From NCBI GenBank assembly GCA_902587165.1, contig CACIKF010000001.1:62001-126000 (forward strand): a stretch of DNA of 64,000 nt, in the 5' to 3' direction. Below, one piece after another: positions 56,582-64,000 of the stretch. The translations under genes were made by a program, and so were the position numbers. Positions within the stretch are counted from its first letter, which is position 1. Every line of letters begins with the position of its first letter. The DNA comes from Puniceicoccaceae bacterium (lineage in GTDB: Bacteria > Verrucomicrobiota > Verrucomicrobiia > Opitutales > Coraliomargaritaceae). The notes beneath the pieces were generated by a model. It was not told the DNA's origin and made no database searches. It was given only the letters and a program-made list of their open reading frames with translations.

Positions 56582-57951
56582 AACGCACTGCAGTTCTGAA
56601 TATAGTTGGCCTAACAAAATCCTTGATTGGGCCACAGATGCCCAACATTGGTCGCTTTGTTGAGCGTAGCAGCCTCAAGCACATACGCCCAACCTTTCCC
56701 GCTGTAACCTGCACCGCACAGTCAACTTACCTCACTGGAGTAAACCCAAGCCAGCATGGAATCGTCGGAAATGGTTGGTATGATCGCGAATACGCCGAAC
56801 ACCGTTTTTGGAAGCAATCTAATCATCTTGTGCAAAGCCCAAAGCTTTGGGATGTCCTAAAGCAAAAGGATTCGTCCTTCACTTGTGCAAAACTGTTCTG
56901 GTGGTATAACATGTATGCCGATGTTGATTACTCAATCACACCGCGCCCCATGTATCCTGCAGACGGACGTAAAGTTTTCGATATTTACACACAACCTATG
57001 GCTCTGCGTGAAACTATTAAGCAAGACCTCGGAGACTTCCCCTTTCCTAATTTCTGGGGTCCAATAGCCGGCATTCAATCTTCTAAATGGATCGCACAGT
57101 CTGCTCAATGGATCGAGCAAAAATATCAGCCTACTCTAAACTTGGTCTATTTGCCTCACCTCGACTACAATCTACAGCGCTATGGCCCATGTGACACACG
57201 AGTGCATAGCGACCTGCATGCCATCGACACCCTCGTGGGACAACTGATTGAATTCTTCGAAGCGCGTGACATACAAGTTATCCTGCTATCAGAGTATGGT
57301 ATCACTGAAGTCGATCAAGCGATCCACCTGAACCGTCTCTTTCGCGAACAAGGCTGGATCACCATCAAAGATGAACTAGGGCTGGAGCAACTCGACTGCG
57401 GAGCGAGCGCTGCCTTTGCCATAGCCGACCATCAGATCGCACACATTTACCTCAATGATCCCACTATCAAAGAGACGGTGCGCGAGACACTCCTTGCCAC
57501 CGAAGGCGTGTCTGAAGTGCTCGATGCAGAATCGATGCCTGACTACAGTATCGACCATGCTCGAGCAGGCGATCTCATTGCCATCGCAGACGAGCGGAGT
57601 TGGTTCACCTACTACTATTGGCAAGACGATGCATACGCACCTGACTTTGCACGCTGCGTGGATATTCATCGCAAATTAGGCTACGATCCGGTCGAGCTCT
57701 TCATCGATCCTAATTTAAAATTCCCTAAGCTAAAAGTCGTACAAAAGCTCCTGCGTAAGAAGCTGGGGTTCCGCACACTAATGGATCTCATCCCTCTCGA
57801 TGCATCGCTCGTGCGCGGCTCTCATGGCAGAATTCCCTCCGATAAAAAGGATTGGCCTGTATTGATCATAGACTCAAGTCACAAGGCAGACACGTCCATT
57901 GATTCTACAGATGTCTTCCAGCACTTATTAGAGCAGATCCGCTGCAACTGA
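56578..57951 (+). CDS. eboF: Alkaline phosphatase/phosphodiesterase-fold protein EboF
   Basis: The 457-residue member of the nucleotide pyrophosphatase/phosphodiesterase superfamily has an N-terminal PTFPAVTCTAQSTYLTG segment (38-54) where the nucleophilic Thr would lie, VYLPHLDYNLQRYG, LLSEYGITEV and a final VRGSHGR. These are the positions of the metal-binding Asp and His residues. There is no signal peptide, so it probably stays in the cytoplasm unless exported by another route. It is the last gene of the cluster. It could modify the prenylated or cyclised product of EboC/EboD. Confidence 0.83.
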   Translation: MKRTAVLNIVGLTKSLIGPQMPNIGRFVERSSLKHIRPTFPAVTCTAQSTYLTGVNPSQHGIVGNGWYDREYAEHRFWKQSNHLVQSPKLWDVLKQKDSSFTCAKLFWWYNMYADVDYSITPRPMYPADGRKVFDIYTQPMALRETIKQDLGDFPFPNFWGPIAGIQSSKWIAQSAQWIEQKYQPTLNLVYLPHLDYNLQRYGPCDTRVHSDLHAIDTLVGQLIEFFEARDIQVILLSEYGITEVDQAIHLNRLFREQGWITIKDELGLEQLDCGASAAFAIADHQIAHIYLNDPTIKETVRETLLATEGVSEVLDAESMPDYSIDHARAGDLIAIADERSWFTYYYWQDDAYAPDFARCVDIHRKLGYDPVELFIDPNLKFPKLKVVQKLLRKKLGFRTLMDLIPLDASLVRGSHGRIPSDKKDWPVLIIDSSHKADTSIDSTDVFQHLLEQIRCN

Positions 57952-58291
57952 AGCATCTTCGGATAAGAATTCCGATCTGGTCAAAGCAGTGCACCACTGG
58001 TAGCCACTCTAAAAGTCCGGAGAAGAAATCTATCGGGCAAAAATGAATCTTATCAAAAAAACCTGCCAGGGCTTGCTAGCAGATCCAAGACAATTTATTT
58101 CTAACATTGGCGGTAAACATGACACGCATCCGCAACAGCATTCTTCTAGTTCTCTACACGGACCTAAATGCAGAGAATCTTGAGGCTTTTTTTGTGCAAC
58201 TCATTGAAAAAAAATAGGACTTAAATGACCTTGCCTCCTAAATCAACTCGCTCGTTCAATAATTACCAAGCCCCCTAAAAAATCATCTGAT
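57952..58291. other. Intergenic stretch without a confident gene
   Basis: 340 bases between the ebo cluster and the multidomain ThuA gene. A 32-codon open frame (58119-58217) reads sensibly (TRIRNSILLVLYTDLNAENLEAFFVQLIEKK) and ends in an A8 run, so it may be a frameshifted remnant, but no family is recognised. AT-rich sequence around 58,220-58,290 probably holds the promoter of the next gene. Confidence 0.4.
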
Positions 58292-61200
58292 ATGAATGCG
58301 CTACTCAAAACCATCCTTACCTTTAGCTTACTGTGTGGCTGTGTGACCGCTGAGCCGCTAAAGATACTCTTCTTTAGTGGTGGGGGTAAAACCGCTGACA
58401 CCGGCCACAACGGACGGATGAACCACCACAAGCTCATCCCCGACTTCCTGCGTGCTAACATTGATCTCACATACAGCGACCAGCTCGAGGACCTCAATCC
58501 TGAGACACTATCCCTATACGAAGCCGTCATCATGTATCGTGGTGGTGCCATCGGAAAACCAGAACGCATTGAACATATAATCGACTATGTCGAGAAAGGT
58601 GGTGGCCTCGTCGCCATCCACCACACCTGTGGAGCCTTCGATGGTGACTCAGACTTCATCTCTCTGATAGGCGGTGAATTCGCCCGTCATGGCAGCGGCA
58701 TCTTCACCGCGACACACGTCCCTGGCCAAGAAGATCACCCCGCACTCGGTGGCATCGAGCCTTTTTCCACATGGGATGAAACCTACGTGCACAAAAACCT
58801 AAACGACGACCGCACCGATCTTCAAGTGCGCGACGAAAAAGGCCGTCCCGAATCATGGACTTGGGTGCGCGATCAAGGAACAGGCCGTGTTTTCTACACC
58901 GCCTACGGGCACGACGGACGCACCTGGGAAAAACCCAGCTTTCAGAAAATGATAACCGCCGCCACTATTTGGGCAGCTAGACGCACTCCTACGCCTAATA
59001 CAGACATCCCTACCTTTAGCTATACCCTCGATGTCGATGGACAAATGCACAACTTTGAAGGGCGCCCAGAACCCCAACGTATTCAAAATCAAATTACAGC
59101 GGAAGAGTCCGCAAAATGCCTCGTCCTACCGGAGGGCTTCCAGTCACAATTGGTCGCCCACGAGCCCGACATTATGAACCCCGTCGATATCACATGGGAT
59201 GACCGTGGGCGCATGTATGTCGCTGTCACCACTACCTACCCAAAAATCGACCCTTCACAAACCGACCGCATCGTTCTCTGCGAAGACAGTGACGGTGACG
59301 GCCAAACCGACAAGTTTACAACCTTCGCAGAAGGCTTCTCCATCCTCACAGCCATCAGCTGGATCAACGGCGGGATCATCGCCGCTCAAGCCCCCCATAT
59401 GTATTTCCTGCAGGACATCGATGGCGACAATGTAGCAGACACCAAGCGCATCCTCAACGAAGGCTGGGGCTTGGGCGACCTGCACGGTGGGCCATCCAAC
59501 ATGAAATATGGATTTGATAACAAGATCTACGGCTGCATCGGTGGCGGTGGCAACTTCAGCGAAGGGCACAACTTTCGTGCCGGCATCTGGCGCATGGAGG
59601 TCGACGGCACCAACTTCACCCCGATCAGCTTCCTAGGGGACAACAGCTGGGGTCTGAGTATCTCCGAAGACTTCGAGTTCTTTGCGTCTTCCGCCAACAA
59701 CGGCCCGGCCAAACACGTTTACGCCCCCTATCCCTATTTCGACGCACTCGGCTTCAAGAAATCACCTGCGGCCAAGATCGACGACTCCGCTACCATCTAC
59801 TCGCTCACACTCACCCGACAGGGCGACCACTTTGGCAAATACACCTCGGCAAGTAACTTTGATGTCTATACCGCACGCAGCTTTCCACAAGAGTTCTGGA
59901 ATCAAGTCGGATTTGTCGGTTCACCCACTGGTAAACTCCTTGGTCAATTCAAATTGGAGCCGGACAACAAGGGCAGCTACATCGCTCGCAACGAAGGCAG
60001 TTTTGTCGCTAGTTTCGATGAGCACACCGCCCCGATCGGCGGCAAAATTGGCCCCGATGGCGCGGTCTACATGCTCGATTGGAACAACCTGATCATGCTC
60101 CACGGCGGCGAAATCGACAGCCCTTACCGCGACAAAACCCACGGACGCATCTACCGCATCACGCACGAAGCTGGCACCCCTAGCAAACAATACGATCTGA
60201 GCAATGCGGACACTCCACTACTCCTCGAGGCCCTGCAAAGCGACAACCTCTTCTGGCGCATAATGGCGCAGCAAAAACTCGTGCAGCACAAGCACAGCGA
60301 CGCGATTCCACAGCTCATTCAACTCGCGAACGATAACAGCATGCATGCAGCCAAGCTGAACACCACCGTCATCCATGCGCTCTGGACGCTGCACGGCCTC
60401 GGCCAGCTTGACGGATCCAATAGCCAAGCACTCGCCGTCGCACAAGCGGCCCTCAAACATCCGTCTGTGGGCGTGCGCAAGAACGCCGTGCGTGTGCTAC
60501 CGCTCACTGATGAGAGCACACAACTACTCGCAGGCATGCTCGACGAACGTGATGCCAACACACTACGTGCGGTCCTGCTTACACTTTCAACCATGCCCCC
60601 ATCCGACGAACTCGGCCCCGTGCTCTACGAACTAAAAGAACAAATCGGCACCAAAGGAGCGCTACTGCCGCCCTTCAACCTCGCCCTCATCCGCCACGGC
60701 ACATCGCTAATCGATCAGCTCATCGCTCAAAGCCCGCCACGCGACCGCGAACAGGAGTCAGCTCCTGAGCCCGAACCCGAGATGGTTAACATCCTCAAGA
60801 ACCCATCCTTCGAGGACGTAAATGACAAAGGTCTACCCGACAAATGGATTTCCAAAGTCCACCGCAACAAGGTCGACCTCGCAATCGATTCCACAGTCGC
60901 ACGCACAGGAAAGAATTCCGCCCGCGCCACGTCCACCGTCGGTGGCGGCGCGGAATTCCTCCAGATCCCTTACCTCGAGCCCGGGGAATACCTGCTTACT
61001 GGTTGGTATAAAACAGAGAACGTCGAAAGCGAACGAGGCGTCCAATTCAAGGCAGCCGGCAATGGCATGGAAAATCAAGAGACCCGCTTTGTCACGGGCA
61101 CCACAGACGACTGGCAGCAGCTACAGCTCAACTTCAAGGTCGAACGTGGTCACGGCGTGCTCATCTTCTGCCTCTTTGGCGCATGGGCCGAAGCCACCGG

Positions 61201-62140
61201 CACCGTTTGGTTTGACGACATCAACCTATACCAAATCTCTTCGACTAAACCAGCAGTCGTAGAAGCGGCTCAAGTCGAGACTGTCCTCGCCAAACAAAGT
61301 TTCGCAAAAGGAGCCGAGGAAGTCATCCGCATCACTGAGCTGGTCGCGGATAAAAACCAAGACCGTACCGCCGTCTTCATGGAAGGTTTGGTTGACCTGC
61401 ACAATATCGCGTTTACCGAAGCTCAAATTCAGCGCCTCAAAGCACTGGCCGCCGATGCATCGCCAAAGAACCAGCAACACCTCGCTGTGCTCTCTGCCAA
61501 CAACCGTATCGATATCGGCCTCAACGAACTGGCGAATAGTATCCAAGGTTTCAGCGTCGAGCTCCTAGAAGGCAATGCCGAGCGCGGCCAAGCACTCACC
61601 CCCGCCTGCGTGATCTGTCACGCTCCCGACTTCAACGGCGTTGCCGAGCAACGCACGCCGCCGCTCAACCAACTATCCGACTGGTATCTGCAAACACAGC
61701 TGCAGAAATTCAAGCACAACGTTCGTGGAAACGACCTCTCCGACAGCGACGGTTACCTGATGAAAACACTGATGGCCAACTACAGCCATCAACAAATCGC
61801 CGATATGGTCGCTCACATTAAGACGCATCCACATAAAGCCCAAGCCAAGCTACTCGATGGTGACCCAATCAAAGGCAAGGAGCACTACATCAGCTGCATT
61901 GCCTGCCATCAGGCAGATGGAAGTGGCAATCAGGCGCTGAACTCTCCGGCACTAGCTGGCCTCTCGGACACCTACATCGTCAACCAACTCATCAAGTTCA
62001 AAAGTGGCATCCGCGGCAGCGGCAGTGGCGACCAATCTGGCAAGCTCATGCAACTCTCCGCCCAAGTCCTCCCCGATGAACAAGCGATGAAAGACGTCGC
62101 AGCTTATATTTTGAGCTTAAGCAATGAAACCGCTAAATAA
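58292..62140 (+). CDS. Exported ThuA / PQQ-type propeller / HEAT / CBM / di-heme cytochrome c protein
   Basis: A 1282-residue modular protein. It has a signal peptide (about 1-20), a ThuA domain (about 22-235, with AIHHTCGAFDGDSDF and GGEFARHGSG), then a membrane-bound-dehydrogenase-type beta-propeller (about 285-620, LPEGFQSQLVAHEPDIMNPVDITWDDRGR onwards). HEAT-like repeats follow (about 640-815), then a carbohydrate-binding-like sandwich (about 836-985, NPSFEDVNDKGLPDKW). Two cytochrome c modules close the chain, with CVICH (1106-1110) and CIACH (1202-1206). This is a sugar-dehydrogenase style protein that could pass electrons to its own hemes. Such fusions are typical of Planctomycetes and Verrucomicrobia; the substrate is unknown. 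It overlaps the next gene by 17 nt. Confidence 0.85.
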   Translation: MNALLKTILTFSLLCGCVTAEPLKILFFSGGGKTADTGHNGRMNHHKLIPDFLRANIDLTYSDQLEDLNPETLSLYEAVIMYRGGAIGKPERIEHIIDYVEKGGGLVAIHHTCGAFDGDSDFISLIGGEFARHGSGIFTATHVPGQEDHPALGGIEPFSTWDETYVHKNLNDDRTDLQVRDEKGRPESWTWVRDQGTGRVFYTAYGHDGRTWEKPSFQKMITAATIWAARRTPTPNTDIPTFSYTLDVDGQMHNFEGRPEPQRIQNQITAEESAKCLVLPEGFQSQLVAHEPDIMNPVDITWDDRGRMYVAVTTTYPKIDPSQTDRIVLCEDSDGDGQTDKFTTFAEGFSILTAISWINGGIIAAQAPHMYFLQDIDGDNVADTKRILNEGWGLGDLHGGPSNMKYGFDNKIYGCIGGGGNFSEGHNFRAGIWRMEVDGTNFTPISFLGDNSWGLSISEDFEFFASSANNGPAKHVYAPYPYFDALGFKKSPAAKIDDSATIYSLTLTRQGDHFGKYTSASNFDVYTARSFPQEFWNQVGFVGSPTGKLLGQFKLEPDNKGSYIARNEGSFVASFDEHTAPIGGKIGPDGAVYMLDWNNLIMLHGGEIDSPYRDKTHGRIYRITHEAGTPSKQYDLSNADTPLLLEALQSDNLFWRIMAQQKLVQHKHSDAIPQLIQLANDNSMHAAKLNTTVIHALWTLHGLGQLDGSNSQALAVAQAALKHPSVGVRKNAVRVLPLTDESTQLLAGMLDERDANTLRAVLLTLSTMPPSDELGPVLYELKEQIGTKGALLPPFNLALIRHGTSLIDQLIAQSPPRDREQESAPEPEPEMVNILKNPSFEDVNDKGLPDKWISKVHRNKVDLAIDSTVARTGKNSARATSTVGGGAEFLQIPYLEPGEYLLTGWYKTENVESERGVQFKAAGNGMENQETRFVTGTTDDWQQLQLNFKVERGHGVLIFCLFGAWAEATGTVWFDDINLYQISSTKPAVVEAAQVETVLAKQSFAKGAEEVIRITELVADKNQDRTAVFMEGLVDLHNIAFTEAQIQRLKALAADASPKNQQHLAVLSANNRIDIGLNELANSIQGFSVELLEGNAERGQALTPACVICHAPDFNGVAEQRTPPLNQLSDWYLQTQLQKFKHNVRGNDLSDSDGYLMKTLMANYSHQQIADMVAHIKTHPHKAQAKLLDGDPIKGKEHYISCIACHQADGSGNQALNSPALAGLSDTYIVNQLIKFKSGIRGSGSGDQSGKLMQLSAQVLPDEQAMKDVAAYILSLSNETAK

Positions 62141-62756
62141 GAACAGTTTGAAAACTTCAATGATGGTTCTGTGCGCAGGCCTGCTTTTTGCCTGCTCATG
62201 CCATGCACACCCGTCTCCCGCAGCTTCACTTGACGGCTATCGCTGGGAATTCCCGAGTGCTGATCCGATGGAATCCAAACTTAAGCCTGGAGCGGTATGT
62301 AACTCGGCGCTCGTGACAGGAGATCCACACGAGACAGACAACTTTACTGAGCAAAAGGTGTTCGGAGGAGAGGCCGGCTTTCGTTATAAAGTGACTCTGC
62401 GCTTTCGCGGTGTCGTTGAACCAATGGTCTACAAAAACGGAAAAAAGGATGGCGAGTATTTCTATATCGGAGGAGAGCCGGTTGCGAACGGATATAATAT
62501 TTACAAGCTCGAAGTGTCTTCGCCGAAGTCACACTATTTCCTGAATCGCTGCGACAAGACGGGGCATCAGATATTTACCGTTGATTATACGAAAACAATC
62601 GAGATAGACGGTGGTGCGACCCTGACAATGTCCGGTGATGGGCAAAACGGGAAGTTGATCGCCAACTTTAAGCAGCTTACGGTATCGGGGCTGGATGATA
62701 AACCCTATAATGGGCAATATATTCAAGTTGATGTTCTGAGTGTGGAGAAGAAGTAA
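62124..62756 (+). CDS. Small exported protein coupled to the cytochrome protein
   Basis: The 210-residue protein starts 17 nt inside the end of the multidomain gene. It has a signal region (about 7-27) that includes LLFACSC, a weak lipobox, so it could be a lipoprotein. The mature part is predicted beta-rich, with two isolated cysteines, no heme motif and no known domain. Translation is probably coupled to the upstream gene. It may be a partner subunit, by position only. Confidence 0.65.
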   Translation: MKPLNKNSLKTSMMVLCAGLLFACSCHAHPSPAASLDGYRWEFPSADPMESKLKPGAVCNSALVTGDPHETDNFTEQKVFGGEAGFRYKVTLRFRGVVEPMVYKNGKKDGEYFYIGGEPVANGYNIYKLEVSSPKSHYFLNRCDKTGHQIFTVDYTKTIEIDGGATLTMSGDGQNGKLIANFKQLTVSGLDDKPYNGQYIQVDVLSVEKK

Positions 62757-62884
62757 TACCTACGCCTGACTTTACTGGGGAGTGTAGCAAGTTTCGACTT
62801 AAGGGAGGGCAGCCGTCCCTGCCTAAATTACCCAAAAGTCGTAGAGTGGTATAATGCCGTCCTAAAAAATTTGGCCTAGTGGGT

Positions 62885-62897
62885 CCTGCTTCGCAGG
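62885..62897. terminator. Possible bidirectional terminator hairpin
   Basis: A 5-bp stem CCTGC-TTC-GCAGG lies between two convergent genes and is followed by GCGATTTTC on the plus strand. It is short and has only a modest T run, so the call is weak. Confidence 0.35.
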
Positions 62898-62963
62898 GCG
62901 ATTTTCATGATGTAGATCATTCAGTGTCGTTGTGGAAACGCACCGTCCCCCTCTTGATATCAT

Positions 62964-64000
62964 TTATTTTGATAGCCTGGATTTTTGTTGATGACGTTTA
63001 ATTTCCTCTTCCAGTCCCTCTGTGCCAATAAGGTTACCTTTCCCGTCTTTACGGTGAATCCAATAGTCTTGAGCATCCACAGCTTCGAGGTAATTTTCTA
63101 GACCTCGCTTCAATTCTTCGGCGCGTTCAGGCATACTCGCGATGAGATTGTTGGCCTCTTCAATATCGTTTTCGACATCGAATAATTCATAGTTTCGCGT
63201 GTAGTAACTATAGTAGAGCTTATAGCTAGCTCGGCGGATGGCTACGGCTGGATGCACAGGATCATGAGCGAAGCCCTCCCATTTCAAGAATCGCCAAATG
63301 AAGTCGGGCGTGCCGCGCTCGATCGTGACGCTGTCATTGCCTTCGAGGTAGGGGCGAAAGCTACCACCATCGAGCTCGAGATCTGCGCTGAGTGGATCTT
63401 TGCCGCCAGCAAGATCGTAGAAGGTGGGTAGAAAGTCCCAGTTGACCACTGGCTGATTACAATAAGTGCCCTTCGGGACGCCCGGCCCTTGCACCACGAA
63501 TGGAACCCGAATGCCGCCTTCATAGGTCCAGCGTTTACCACCAATCAATGGGGTGTTTGAGTCGGAAGTATTCCCACTCACAAATCCACCGTTGTCAGAG
63601 GTGAAGATGATGTAGGTATTATCTCTGATTCCCTGCTTTTCGACTTCGTCCAGAACCATACCTAAGCCAGTATCTAAGTCTTCTACCATGGCCGCGAATT
63701 CTATAGTGAATTTGTTGGCTTTCGGATAGATTTCTTTAAGCCGCGCTTTAGTCCTTTCAAGCGTTTCAGGCCGTGAGGCCAGGCGCACATGAACGGCGTA
63801 ATGCGAAATCTGTAAATAGAACGGCTTCTTCGCCTGGGCTTGTTCGGCAATAAATTCACAGGCTCGCTGAGAAAGAGTGAAAATTTGCTTTGGGTCCTCT
63901 GACGGATTTTCCATTTTGCCCGGGAGGTGTTGGTAATATTCGCCTCCGCCATTTGCAGTATTGCCATCACTCACCTCGAAGCCAGCTTTGCTCGGTAGAT
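62964..64000 (-). CDS. S1-family sulfatase, C-terminal part (runs off the window)
   Basis: The frame is open to the last base of the window. The first visible residues read LPSKAGFEVSDGN and align with the region after the CxPSR motif in the other two sulfatases, so the N-terminus and formylglycine site lie beyond base 64000. Visible parts are ISHYAVHVR, FTSDNGGFVSGNTSD, the GGIRVPFVVQGPGVPKGTYC segment that is shared with the second sulfatase here, and a C-terminal helix-rich tail. It is probably a third enzyme for sulfated glycans and is convergent with the small exported protein. Confidence 0.88.
   Translation of the reverse strand, partial: LPSKAGFEVSDGNTANGGGEYYQHLPGKMENPSEDPKQIFTLSQRACEFIAEQAQAKKPFYLQISHYAVHVRLASRPETLERTKARLKEIYPKANKFTIEFAAMVEDLDTGLGMVLDEVEKQGIRDNTYIIFTSDNGGFVSGNTSDSNTPLIGGKRWTYEGGIRVPFVVQGPGVPKGTYCNQPVVNWDFLPTFYDLAGGKDPLSADLELDGGSFRPYLEGNDSVTIERGTPDFIWRFLKWEGFAHDPVHPAVAIRRASYKLYYSYYTRNYELFDVENDIEEANNLIASMPERAEELKRGLENYLEAVDAQDYWIHRKDGKGNLIGTEGLEEEIKRHQQKSRLSK

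Noticed and set aside
58119-58217. 32-codon frame before the multidomain ThuA gene
   Set aside because: Plausible composition but too short to support, and it ends in an A8 run; kept only as a note on the intergenic stretch.

Overview
The window looks like the chromosome of a marine, polysaccharide-degrading member of the Verrucomicrobiota, probably class Opitutia (Coraliomargarita/Lentimonas-like). This is inferred from three S1 sulfatases, ThuA and Gfo/Idh/MocA proteins, a ThuA/propeller/cytochrome c fusion of the type found in Planctomycetes and Verrucomicrobia, a PEP-CTERM tail, and a giant prepilin-like protein next to efp. No tRNA, CRISPR array, transposase or phage gene was recognised.

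Bases 1-27,600 are mostly core genome. They hold purN, prmA, a RodZ-like protein, folE2 behind a palindromic operator candidate, a YycJ-type hydrolase and pyruvate kinase. A tightly overlapped minus-strand rod-shape operon follows (mreB-mreC-mreD-mrdA-lnt, no rodA in view). Next come tyrS, a nucleotidyltransferase/GHMP-kinase fusion, recJ, secDF-yajC, a pseudouridine synthase, rpsT, the RNase P RNA gene (minus strand, 21481-21882), an ovothiol-type methyltransferase and an M29-like protein. A four-gene plus-strand operon (sugar phosphate transferase, acyl carrier protein, SDR reductase, short AMP ligase) suggests an acyl-decorated surface glycan. efp follows.

Bases 27,700-41,400 are accessory. 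A 1289-residue prepilin-like protein and a small exported partner lie on the plus strand. A minus-strand sulfated-glycan cluster follows: sulfatase, aldo/keto reductase, ThuA protein, Tat-exported Gfo/Idh/MocA oxidoreductase, HEAT protein, sulfatase.

Bases 41,400-49,700 hold a complete Nit1C-type (MSMEG_0567-0572 / sll0783-0787) nitrogen-starvation or cyanide-assimilation cluster on the minus strand. It diverges from a LacI-family regulator, with operator-like repeats between them. The block is bordered by broken genes: a 5'-truncated calcium-repeat protein on the left, and a GH32 fragment plus PEP-CTERM tail on the right. This suggests that the block was inserted.

Bases 49,700-64,000 carry an exported GH32 fructan hydrolase and a six-gene ebo/edb cluster (small EboA-position protein, EboB, EboE, EboC, EboD, EboF). 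After these come a 1282-residue ThuA/propeller/HEAT/CBM/di-heme protein, a small exported protein and the C-terminal part of a third sulfatase that runs off the window.
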